Positions 1 to 7,705 of a stretch of DNA of 64,000 nt are shown here, in pieces. The position numbers were made by a program, and so were the translations under genes. Below the pieces are notes generated by a model that saw only the letters and a list, made by a program, of their open reading frames with translations, was not told the DNA's origin and ran no database searches. Every line of letters starts with the position of its first letter. Position 1 is the stretch's first letter. The stretch covers positions 4,322,172-4,386,171 of the forward strand of contig NZ_CP090059.1 in NCBI RefSeq assembly GCF_021391395.1, in the 5' to 3' direction. Source of the stretch: Sphingomonas cannabina (GTDB lineage: Bacteria; Pseudomonadota; Alphaproteobacteria; Sphingomonadales; Sphingomonadaceae).

Positions 1-2
1 TG

Positions 3-1586
3 ATCCGCGAGATCGGCGCCAACAGCGTGCGCCTGTCGCACTACAACCACGCCGAGCCGTTCGACGACCTCGCTGACCGCTACGGCGTCATCCTCTGGGC
101 CGAGCTGGGGCTGGTCAACCTCGCCTCGATCCCCGGCCAGGCGGACACGCCGCCCGAGATGCGCGCCAGCGCCGAGCAGCAGCTGATCGAGCTGATCCGC
201 CAGAACTACAACCATCCCTCCGTCGCCGTCTGGTCGATCGGCAACGAGATCACCAACTGGTCGTCAAAGGGGCTGACCCCGTCGAACGCGCGGCCGCTGA
301 TGACCGCGCTCGACGCGCTCGCGCATCGCGAGGATCCGACGCGGCCGACCACCATCGCCGTGTGCTGCGAGCCGCTGCCGGGCGACAAGGACGACGGGCG
401 CGACCGCACCTCCGGCACTGCCGACACGGTCGCCTACAACCTCTACCTCGGCTGGTACGGATCGGGCCATGCCGAGGAGGCAGCGAAGCTGGGCGGGGTG
501 CTGACAGGACTCCACCGCGAACGGCCCGGCCTGCCGATCGGCGTCGGCGAATATGGCGCGGGCGGGGCCGTCACCCAGCACACCGACAATCCCTTCGGCG
601 GCAGGATCGAAAGCATCTCGCGCCCGCAGCCCGAGGAGGTCCAGGCCGCGGTGCACGAGCTGTCGTGGAAGGGGATCGCGCCGCTCGATTTCCTGTGGGG
701 CAGCTGGGTGTGGCAGATGTTCGACGCGACCAGCGACCTGCGCGAGGAAGGCGACAGCTTCGACATCAATACCAAGGGGCTGGTGACCTTCGACCGCAAG
801 ACGCGCAAGGATGCCTTCTACTTCTACAAGGCGGCGTGGAGCGACCGGCCGGTGCTGTACCTGACCGGCCGGCGCTACGTCGATCGCGCTTATCCGATGG
901 TCGACGTGCGCGCCTACAGCAATGCGGCGAGCGCGACCCTGTCGCTCAACGGGCAACCGGTGGGGACGGCGCGGTGCGCCGATCACGTCTGCGTCTGGCC
1001 CGGCGTGCGGCTGCGCCGGGGCGAGAACCGGCTGGAGGCGGTGGCCGGCGGGGTCACCGACCGTATCACCTGGCGCTACGACGGTCGCGAGGATGCGCTC
1101 CATGTCCGCACCGGCACGCTCACCGGCGTGACGCTCGGCGACGGCACGCGCTATGGGTCCGACGACTTCTTCAGCGGCGGCACCGGCTTCACGCTCAACC
1201 CGTTCAGGCGCGAGCTCTATGCCAGCGGGACCGGCAAGCCCGCCAATCCACCCAAGATCGTCACCGGGACGGCGACGCCCGAGCTCTATGCGAGCTGGCG
1301 CGGGGGGCAGCGGTTCGGCTACGCGCTGCCGCTTCCCGACGGCGACTATCGAGTGACGCTCCACCTGTTCGATCCGGTGGAGACGGCGGCCGGCAAGCGC
1401 GTCTTCACCGTCACCGCGAGCGGTGGCGAACGACGCCGCATCGATCCGGTGGCGCTCGCGGGTGCAGGACTGAAGGCGGTGACGGTCGAACTGCCCGCGA
1501 CGGCGAAGGACGGCCGGCTCACGCTCGACTTCGCCGCCGACCGCGGCGAGGCGCTGGTGTCCGCGATCGACGTCGTGCGTCGCTGA
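3..1586 (+). CDS. Glycoside hydrolase family 2 protein (beta-galactosidase-like), 5' truncated
   Basis: The gene enters from the left edge; 527 residues are visible and the reading frame is open from base 3. It is the TIM-barrel and C-terminal part of a GH2 exo-glycosidase. The acid/base glutamate lies in SIGNEITNW (visible residue about 82) and the likely nucleophile in GVGEYGAGG (about 183). A DUF4982-like beta domain follows (about 290-355), then a malectin-like carbohydrate-binding domain (about 370-520) with YALPLPDGDYRVTLHLFD. This layout is usual for secreted or periplasmic beta-galactosidase-type enzymes of polysaccharide loci. It converges on the mutarotase gene with no gap. Substrate specificity cannot be read; beta-galactosidase or beta-glucuronidase are both possible. 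Confidence 0.85.
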   Translation: MREIGANSVRLSHYNHAEPFDDLADRYGVILWAELGLVNLASIPGQADTPPEMRASAEQQLIELIRQNYNHPSVAVWSIGNEITNWSSKGLTPSNARPLMTALDALAHREDPTRPTTIAVCCEPLPGDKDDGRDRTSGTADTVAYNLYLGWYGSGHAEEAAKLGGVLTGLHRERPGLPIGVGEYGAGGAVTQHTDNPFGGRIESISRPQPEEVQAAVHELSWKGIAPLDFLWGSWVWQMFDATSDLREEGDSFDINTKGLVTFDRKTRKDAFYFYKAAWSDRPVLYLTGRRYVDRAYPMVDVRAYSNAASATLSLNGQPVGTARCADHVCVWPGVRLRRGENRLEAVAGGVTDRITWRYDGREDALHVRTGTLTGVTLGDGTRYGSDDFFSGGTGFTLNPFRRELYASGTGKPANPPKIVTGTATPELYASWRGGQRFGYALPLPDGDYRVTLHLFDPVETAAGKRVFTVTASGGERRRIDPVALAGAGLKAVTVELPATAKDGRLTLDFAADRGEALVSAIDVVRR

Positions 1587-1949
1587 TCAGTCGCCGAGCC
1601 CCTGGTGCTCGGTCAGGCGGAAGATGCGGTCCATCTCGTGCCACTTCTTGCCGGGGGTGGCGGCGGGGATCGGCTGCTGGAACCGCTGCATCCGCTCCTC
1701 CCAGGCGACGACGGCGGGGTTGGCCTCGTCCATCGCCGCCTTGCGTTCGGCGGAGAAATCCTCGGCGGCGTCGATGATCATGAACAGCCGGTCGCCGGCA
1801 CGGTAGATCTCCATGTTGTCGATGCCCGCGTCGCGGATCGACTGGATGACCTCCGGCGGGGTGTGCCCCACCTGATGCCAGCGCTCATATTCGGCGATCA
1901 GCGCGGCATCGTCGACGAGATCGAGCGCGAGACAGATGCGGCGGGTCAT
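1587..1949 (-). CDS. L-rhamnose/L-fucose mutarotase (RhaM family)
   Basis: 120 residues of the RhaM/COG3254 family, which interconverts the alpha and beta anomers of 6-deoxy-hexoses. Tyr21 and His25 keep the Y-x3-H spacing of the Tyr18/His22 pair of E. coli RhaM (from memory), followed by the NMEIYRAGDRLFMIID core and a C-terminal WHEMDRIFRL strand. It is the last gene of a minus-strand operon and overlaps the upstream aldo/keto reductase by 4 nt. Its neighbours (aldose dehydrogenase, lactonase) make L-fucose or L-galactose mutarotation at least as likely as L-rhamnose. Confidence 0.85.
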   Translation of the reverse strand: MTRRICLALDLVDDAALIAEYERWHQVGHTPPEVIQSIRDAGIDNMEIYRAGDRLFMIIDAAEDFSAERKAAMDEANPAVVAWEERMQRFQQPIPAATPGKKWHEMDRIFRLTEHQGLGD

Positions 1950-2965
1950 GCGTCTTCCTTCTGTGCGGACGGCACCGGTGCATCGGCGCGGATCAGCCCC
2001 TGCTCTTTGAGCTCAATCCATAGCGTGGCGGGAATGGGCGTGGCGAGCAGGCGGCGTGCGTCCGCGACCTGATCGGGGCTACCCATGCCGGGGATCGCCG
2101 CCGCCACCTGCGGGTGAGCGAGCGGGAACTGCAGCGCCGCAGCCGCCAGCGGCACGCCATGGCGGTCGCACAGCGCCTCGATCGCCGCGACGCGCTCGAC
2201 GATCGCGGGCGGGGCCGGCTCGTAATTATAGTGGGGCGTGCCCCCGGCGCGCACGCCGGTCGCGAGGATGCCCGAGTTGAAGGGCCCGCCGATCACGATC
2301 CTGACGCCGCGCCGCTCGCACGAGGGCAGGAAGGAGGCGAGCGCCTCCTGTTCGAGCAAGGTATAGCGGCCGGCAAGCAGCACGACGTCGAGGTCGCCGT
2401 GCTCCAGCATCTCCTCGACCACCTGATATTCGTTGACGCCGAGGCCGATCGCACCGACGGCGCCGGCCTCGCGCAGCTCGCGCATCGCGCGGTAGCCGCC
2501 ATCGAGGAACTCGGCGAAGCGGCGGGGATGATCGTCGCCGTGGGTGGCCCGGCCGACATCGTGCACGTAGAGGATGTCGATCCGCTCGCGCCGCAGCCGC
2601 TGCCGGCTCGCCTCGTAGGAGCGCATCGCCCCGTCGTAGGAATAGTCGAACACGCTCTCGAACGGCTCGGGTGTGACGAAGCCCTGGCGCGGCCGGCCGG
2701 GATCGGCATCGGGACGGGGATCCAGCCGCCGCCCGACCTTGGTCGAGACGATCGCGCTCTCGCCGGGGTCGAGCGCGGACAGCGCCGCGCCGAGCCGCTT
2801 CTCGCTGAGGCCGAAGCCGTAGTGCGGCGCGGTGTCGAAGTAGCGGATGCCGGCGTCCCAGGCGGCGCGCACCGTGGCGGCGGCGTCCTCGTCGGGCGTC
2901 GCGCGATAGAGATTGCCGATCGCCGCGGCGCCGAAGCCGAGCGGGCCCAGATCGTCGAAGTTCAA
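1946..2965 (-). CDS. Aldo/keto reductase, D-threo-aldose 1-dehydrogenase (L-fucose dehydrogenase) type
   Basis: 339 residues, AKR (beta/alpha)8 fold. The catalytic tetrad is visible: Asp44 and Tyr49 in YFDTAPHYGFG, Lys76 in STKVG and His135 in DILYVHDVG. The GFGAAAIGNLYR start is typical of the D-threo-aldose 1-dehydrogenase group, which oxidises L-fucose, D-arabinose or L-galactose at C1 to a 1,5-lactone with NAD(P)+. It overlaps the lactonase upstream and the mutarotase downstream by 4 nt each, so the three products are translationally coupled and fit the first steps of non-phosphorylative L-fucose degradation. Later steps (fuconate dehydratase and so on) are not in the window. Confidence 0.85.
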   Translation of the reverse strand: MNFDDLGPLGFGAAAIGNLYRATPDEDAAATVRAAWDAGIRYFDTAPHYGFGLSEKRLGAALSALDPGESAIVSTKVGRRLDPRPDADPGRPRQGFVTPEPFESVFDYSYDGAMRSYEASRQRLRRERIDILYVHDVGRATHGDDHPRRFAEFLDGGYRAMRELREAGAVGAIGLGVNEYQVVEEMLEHGDLDVVLLAGRYTLLEQEALASFLPSCERRGVRIVIGGPFNSGILATGVRAGGTPHYNYEPAPPAIVERVAAIEALCDRHGVPLAAAALQFPLAHPQVAAAIPGMGSPDQVADARRLLATPIPATLWIELKEQGLIRADAPVPSAQKEDA

Positions 2966-3804
2966 AGGTCAGCCTCTCCGATCGCGTAGAAGCGGCGCGC
3001 CGCACCGACGAACAGCTCGTCCCGTGCCGCCGCATCCACCGGTGCGGCGAGATCATAAGCGGTATGGACCCAGTCGGCATAGCTGTCGCCGGCGTGCAGC
3101 AGCACCGGCCAGTCGCTGCCCCACAGCAGCCTGCCGGGGAAATGCCGCACGAGATGCGCGACATAGGATTGCAGCGCCGCCGCCGGCTGGCCCGGCGCCT
3201 GCTCCGTGCGCAGGCCCGAGAGCTTGCACCAGACATTGGGCAGCTCGGCCAGCGCGGCGATTTCCTCGCGCCATGGGTCGAGCTCGCCACGCGCGGCGAA
3301 TGGCTTGGCGCCATGGTCGATCACGATCGCGAGTTCCGGCCAACGCCTTGCGAAGGTCAGCAGCGGCGCCAGGTGGCGCGGCTGGACCAGCGCGTCGAAG
3401 CGGAGGCCGTGCGCGATCATCGCCTCGATCGCCGGCGCACGCTCAAGGCCAAGGATCCAGTCGCTGTCATCGATCGCCTGGAGCATGGGCCTCAGCCCGC
3501 GCAGCTTCGGCCGGCGCGCCAGCTCGGCGATCCGCGTCGTCGCATCGGCCCGGTCGAAATCGACCCAGCCGACGATCGCCTTCACCGTCGCATCGTCGCC
3601 GGCGATCTCGCACATCCAGTCGGTGTCGCGGTCGTCCGGCTGCGACTGCACCAGTACGCTGCCGACGAGGTCGATGCCCGCCGCGGCCGACCTCAGGTCG
3701 TCCGGTACGAAATCGCGATGGATCCGCGGCCATTCGGCGTCGGGCCAGCTCTGCCCCGGTCCGCCGATCCGCCAGAAATGCTGGTGCGCATCGAGGACGC
3801 GCAT
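2962..3804 (-). CDS. Amidohydrolase family lactonase (L-fuconolactonase type)
   Basis: 280 residues, COG3618/amidohydrolase-2 family. The N-terminal metal motif H7-Q-H9 (LDAHQHFW) is followed by the WPDAEW and VQSQPDDRDTDWM stretches typical of sugar-lactone hydrolases; a late metal-site region reads LLWGSDWPVL. It is predicted to open L-fucono-1,5-lactone to L-fuconate in the cytoplasm. Its start overlaps the stop of the GntR gene by one base (TGATG), and its end overlaps the aldose dehydrogenase start, so the operon order is regulator, lactonase, dehydrogenase, mutarotase. L-rhamnonolactone is an alternative substrate. Confidence 0.85.
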   Translation of the reverse strand: MRVLDAHQHFWRIGGPGQSWPDAEWPRIHRDFVPDDLRSAAAGIDLVGSVLVQSQPDDRDTDWMCEIAGDDATVKAIVGWVDFDRADATTRIAELARRPKLRGLRPMLQAIDDSDWILGLERAPAIEAMIAHGLRFDALVQPRHLAPLLTFARRWPELAIVIDHGAKPFAARGELDPWREEIAALAELPNVWCKLSGLRTEQAPGQPAAALQSYVAHLVRHFPGRLLWGSDWPVLLHAGDSYADWVHTAYDLAAPVDAAARDELFVGAARRFYAIGEADL

Positions 3805-4505
3805 CAGAACATGCCGAGGATGCGCTGCAGCGCCGCCTGGAAATGGCCAACCAGCGCGGCCTCGGCGGCATCAGCGTCGCGCGCCGCCGCCGCTTCGAGG
3901 ATATCGAGGTGCTCGCGCAGCGTCCTCAATGCCAGCGGCTGGGTGACGAGGCGATCGAGGCGGATCAGCGTCACGTAGTTCTTGAGGCGGCGCGAGGTGG
4001 TCTCGACCAGCGGGTTGCGCAGGCTGGCGATCATGCCGCCGTGGAGCCGCTCCTCGAGCTCGCCCAGGCGCACGAGCGCGGCGCCATCGAAGCCCGCCTG
4101 CTCGATGTCGGCGAGCAGCGCCTTGTGATCGGCGATCAGCCCGGCGACAACATCGGCATCGGCGGTCTCGGCATAGGCCCGCGCCGCCGCACGCTCGATG
4201 ATCGTGCGGAACTGATAGGTGCTGCGCGCGAGCTCCAGGTCGGGCTTCAGGAACTGGATGCCGGACCGCGGATGGATCGTCAGCACCCCCTCCGCCTCCA
4301 GCACGCGCAGCGCGTCGCGGAGCGGCTGCACGGGGATGCCGAGCAGGTTGACGAGGTCGTTCTGCGAAACGAATGCTCCGGCGGGCACGGTGCGGTCGAA
4401 CAGCCCCTCCAGCACCTTGCGATAGGCGAGGTCGCTCAACCGTTGCGATCCGGCCACCGAACTGTCCTGCGCCGCTGCCGAAGTTGCCGCCATAGCCCCT
4501 GCCAT
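3804..4505 (-). CDS. GntR-family transcriptional regulator, FCD (FadR) subfamily
   Basis: 233 residues. An N-terminal winged helix (about 20-95) contains the family signature around ASVSQNDLVNLLGIPVQPLRDALRVLEAEG (published consensus, given in part: LVNLLGIPVQPLRDAL). An all-helical FCD ligand domain follows (about 100-225). FCD regulators usually bind sugar acids or dicarboxylates and repress catabolic genes. As first gene of the operon it probably senses a pathway acid such as L-fuconate and controls its own operon, perhaps also the neighbouring GH28 genes. The start chosen is the first ATG; codon 5 is a second ATG and cannot be excluded. Confidence 0.85.
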   Translation of the reverse strand: MAGAMAATSAAAQDSSVAGSQRLSDLAYRKVLEGLFDRTVPAGAFVSQNDLVNLLGIPVQPLRDALRVLEAEGVLTIHPRSGIQFLKPDLELARSTYQFRTIIERAAARAYAETADADVVAGLIADHKALLADIEQAGFDGAALVRLGELEERLHGGMIASLRNPLVETTSRRLKNYVTLIRLDRLVTQPLALRTLREHLDILEAAAARDADAAEAALVGHFQAALQRILGMF

Positions 4506-4586
4506 ATCTTAACAGACGATTGATATTTCAAATCGGCATTATTGACCAGAGTGTAGTCGGCGGAAGGAGCTTAGTCGACGTCACCC

Positions 4587-6206
4587 TTATGCGAAGCTGT
4601 GGACATCGCCGATCGCGATATCGCTGCTGTTCTGCGCGGCGACGGCTCCTTCGCGCGTATGAGGAGAGATCAGGCCGTCGACGATCGCGCCCCTGACGTC
4701 GTCGAGCACCACGGCGGGCCGCGCATCCGGCGCCTCGGCACGGAAGGTCGCGTTCCTGAGCGCGAGGCGCCGGGCATGCCGCGCGAACAGGCCGAGTGCC
4801 GGCAGCGGGCCCATGAAGCTGACCTCCAGGCTGGTCTCGCGCCGGTCGGGCGGCACGCGCGCCGCATCCGCGGCGGTGCCGCCGCCGCGGTGGGTGACGT
4901 CGATGTCGGTGAAGCTCACGTCCTCGACCGGCGCGTCGGCGATGCCGGCGACGCCGCAGGGGAAGCGGGGATCGGCCCCGGATATGGTGATGTCGCTGAA
5001 CCTGATCCGGCGGCATTGGCCGACCGGCGTCCCCGCCGGAGCGCGAAGGCGCGCGGCCTGGCGGACGAACAGCGGATGATTGACCGGGTCGCGCATGATG
5101 ATGCCGGAGACGAGTACGTCCTCCAGCGTGCCGCCGTCGACCACGCCCATCAGGATGCCGCGGCTGTTCTCGCAGGTGCAGTCGACGATCCGGATGTTGC
5201 GGAAGCCGCCGTTGCTCTCGGTGCCGAGCTTGATGCGGCCGAGCACGCCGATCTTGTCCGGCGCGCGATAGTCGGACGGGCGATAGCTGCCGTCGAGCAG
5301 CGAGCCCATCGCATAGCCCATCGTCCTGCAGCCGGAGACGGTCACGTCCTCGCACGCGACCTTGCGGCCGAGGGCATAGCTGCTCTTGAGCACGATCGCG
5401 TCGTCCTTGGGCGCGTTGACCACGCAGCCGGTCACGCGCACGTCGCGGCAGCAGTCAATGTCAATGCCGTCGCGGTCGGTGTCGACGGTCAGGCCCTCGA
5501 TTGCCATGTTGGTGACGCCGTGGGCGATCACGCCGAAATGGCCGCCCTGAAGGATGGTGAAGTCGCGCAGCCGCACATTGCGGCAGCGCATCAGGCCGAT
5601 CGTCTTGTTGGCGCGCCCTACCGCCGCCTGCTCCTTGGGATCGCGGAGCCGCGCCTCGCGCGGGCTGAGCCCGAGCGCGGCGGGCGACTGCCAGCCGGGC
5701 CGCCCGTGCCAGCGGTCACCCGGCCCCTCGCGGTCGAGCCCTACGCCATGCAGCATCCCGCGGCCGATGATCGCGATGTTGGATGCGCCGTCGCCGTAGA
5801 TCAGGCTGTTGTGGACATGGGTGATCCCGAAGTCCTGAAACTGCTCCTCGAGGTCGTTCTCGGGCGGGTCGTAGCGGGCACCATGCACAGCGGGGTCCGC
5901 CGCCTCGATCACCGATCCGGTCGCGAGCAGCAGCGTCACGTTGTCGAGCAGCCGGATCGAGAAGCAGAGATAGCGCCCCGCCGGCACCAGCACCGTCCCG
6001 CCGCCGGCGCGGCTGGCGTTGCGGATGGCGCGGTTGATCGCCGGGCTGTCGATGCTGCGGCCGTCCCCGCGCGCGCCATAGTGTCGCACGTCGTGGACCG
6101 ACCCGTGAACGCCCGCAGCCGTAGCGAGCGCCGGCGATGTAGCCAACGCCGCGGACAGGCCGAGAATCATCGTCCGTCGTTCGAACTCGACCCGCACCTC
6201 TCTCAT
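4587..6206 (-). CDS. GH28-like right-handed beta-helix protein, exported (Tat signal)
   Basis: 539 residues. The N-terminus has a twin-arginine segment (FERRTMILGLSAALA) and a probable cleavage near ALATAAG, so the protein is likely exported folded. The body begins with DVRHYGARGDGRSIDSPAIN, the pectate-lyase-3/GH28 start, and continues as beta-helix coils. The GH28-type acidic cluster is recognisable as DRDGIDIDCCRDV and APKDDAIVLKSS. It probably hydrolyses a pectic galacturonan or rhamnogalacturonan linkage. It is divergent from a second GH28 gene across a 75-bp intergenic space and lies 81 bp upstream of the gntR gene on the same strand. Confidence 0.8.
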   Translation of the reverse strand: MREVRVEFERRTMILGLSAALATSPALATAAGVHGSVHDVRHYGARGDGRSIDSPAINRAIRNASRAGGGTVLVPAGRYLCFSIRLLDNVTLLLATGSVIEAADPAVHGARYDPPENDLEEQFQDFGITHVHNSLIYGDGASNIAIIGRGMLHGVGLDREGPGDRWHGRPGWQSPAALGLSPREARLRDPKEQAAVGRANKTIGLMRCRNVRLRDFTILQGGHFGVIAHGVTNMAIEGLTVDTDRDGIDIDCCRDVRVTGCVVNAPKDDAIVLKSSYALGRKVACEDVTVSGCRTMGYAMGSLLDGSYRPSDYRAPDKIGVLGRIKLGTESNGGFRNIRIVDCTCENSRGILMGVVDGGTLEDVLVSGIIMRDPVNHPLFVRQAARLRAPAGTPVGQCRRIRFSDITISGADPRFPCGVAGIADAPVEDVSFTDIDVTHRGGGTAADAARVPPDRRETSLEVSFMGPLPALGLFARHARRLALRNATFRAEAPDARPAVVLDDVRGAIVDGLISPHTREGAVAAQNSSDIAIGDVHSFA

Positions 6207-6281
6207 CGCTTATCCCGTTGGCATATCTATTCAAGTATCTACTATATCAGTGCACTAAGAGAGGCAACGGAGGGGAATCCG
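6207..6281. promoter_or_regulatory. Divergent promoter region of the two GH28 genes with a possible GntR site
   Basis: A short, locally AT-rich gap between two divergent starts. It contains AGTATCTACT (arms AGTA and TACT), which includes GT-N4-AC, the half-site arrangement expected for FadR-type GntR regulators, plus nearby ATATCT and ATATCA hexamers. Similar ATATC words occur just upstream of the gntR start (about 4503-4530). That this is the operator of the adjacent regulator is inference only. A good Shine-Dalgarno (GGAGGGG) precedes the plus-strand gene. Confidence 0.35.
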
Positions 6282-7655
6282 ATGACGCAATCGCGACGGG
6301 AGCTTCTGGGGCAGGCGCCGGCGCTGAGCCTGGCTCTTGCGATGCCGGGGCTGTCGGCCCCTGCCCGGGCCGGCCGCCTGTTCGACATCCGCCGCTACGG
6401 CGCGATTCCCGACGGCCGGACGGTGAACACCCGCGCGATCCAGAAGGCGATCGACGCCTGCGCCGCGGCGGGCGGCGGCATGATCGTGGTGCCGGCGGGC
6501 GTCTTCGTCAGCGGCTCGATCGTGCTGAAGCCGGGAGTCGGGCTGGAGCTGCGCAAGGGCGCGGTGCTCAAGGGTTCACCCAATCTCGCAGACTATCCGC
6601 TCGTCCTGCGCCGCTTCGTCGAGGCTTATCCCGAAGCGCTGCGGATGGCACTGCTCAACGCGCGGGGCAACCACGGCCTCAGGATCGTCGGGCCCGGCAC
6701 GCTCGACGGCCATGGCGAACCCTTCTGGCGGCGCTTCTTCCAGACGCCCGAGGAAAGCGTCGAGGGGCGGCGGGTCTATTATCACTTCCCACAGATCTGT
6801 TTCATCCAGGATTGCGACGACGTGCTGGTCAGCGGCGTCACCTTCAAGGACGCCGCCTTCTGGAACCTGCACCTCTACCGCTGCCGGCGCGCGGTGGTGG
6901 AGGACGCGCGCTTCGAGGTTCCGCATCACATCCGCGCGCCGAGCAGCGACGGCATCGACGTCGACAGCTGCCAGGACGTCACCATCCGTCACTGCCGCTT
7001 TTCGGTCGACGACGATTGCATCGCGCTCAAGGGCACGCAGGGCCCCGGCGCCGCCGCCTACGCCGAGGCGCCGCCGGTCGAACGTATCCACATCCACGAC
7101 TGCGTATTCGAAGCCGGACTCGGCTGCGTCACCTATGGCACCAACGGGACGATCATCCGCGATGTGAAGGTCGAGCGGATCACCAACCTCGGCGACATGC
7201 CGACGATCCGGTTCAAGGTGCGTCCCGACACGCCGGGGCAGGTCTATGAGAGGCTCCGCGTGCGCGGCATCCGCCTCTCACCGGCACCGACCCCTTTCGC
7301 GCGCTGGCATAACGGCGAAGTGTTCTACGGCATGACCGATCCGAACTTCGGCGCCGGCGATCCTCCGATCGGGCTGATCGTCAACGCGCGCCTCACCCAC
7401 GGCACCAAGGTGCCGGCGCGGCCGCCCGGCGCGATCATCCGCGACGTGGTGATCGAGGACGTGCGCGGCACCACGCGCGGCTTCGGCAACATCTCGGGCA
7501 ATGCCACCACCGCGATCTCGGACATCACGCTGCGCGACATCGACGTGACGCTGCTCGATCCCGAGCGGGCGAAGCTGATCGCCCGCGGCGTACGCAACCT
7601 GACGCTCGACCGGGTGCGCGTGAACGGCGCGCCGGCGGAGGTGGTCACGGCCTGA
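6282..7655 (+). CDS. GH28 family polygalacturonase-like protein, exported (Tat signal)
   Basis: 457 residues; the ATG at 6282 follows GGAGGGG and starts a Tat-like signal (TQSRRELLGQAPALSLALA) cut near PARAG. The mature part opens with FDIRRYGAIPDGRTVNTRAI, the usual GH28 N-terminus. Catalytic acidic motifs read SSDGIDVDSCQDV and VDDDCIALKG. The enzyme is predicted to act on homogalacturonan or rhamnogalacturonan in the periplasm or outside the cell. A much longer open frame runs upstream to 4599, but it lies antisense to the first GH28 gene and lacks family similarity. The halogenase gene follows about 50-70 bp downstream on the same strand. Confidence 0.87.
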   Translation: MTQSRRELLGQAPALSLALAMPGLSAPARAGRLFDIRRYGAIPDGRTVNTRAIQKAIDACAAAGGGMIVVPAGVFVSGSIVLKPGVGLELRKGAVLKGSPNLADYPLVLRRFVEAYPEALRMALLNARGNHGLRIVGPGTLDGHGEPFWRRFFQTPEESVEGRRVYYHFPQICFIQDCDDVLVSGVTFKDAAFWNLHLYRCRRAVVEDARFEVPHHIRAPSSDGIDVDSCQDVTIRHCRFSVDDDCIALKGTQGPGAAAYAEAPPVERIHIHDCVFEAGLGCVTYGTNGTIIRDVKVERITNLGDMPTIRFKVRPDTPGQVYERLRVRGIRLSPAPTPFARWHNGEVFYGMTDPNFGAGDPPIGLIVNARLTHGTKVPARPPGAIIRDVVIEDVRGTTRGFGNISGNATTAISDITLRDIDVTLLDPERAKLIARGVRNLTLDRVRVNGAPAEVVTA

Positions 7656-7705
7656 AAGCCGGGCTGGATGTCGGAGCCGATTATGGGGCAGGATGAGCCT
7701 TAGGC

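Noticed and set aside
4599..6281. Very long plus-strand open frame leading into the second GH28 gene
   Set aside because: It is antisense to the first GH28 gene, rich in Arg/Ala/His, lacks domains, and the true start (ATG 6282 with SD and Tat signal) is clear.
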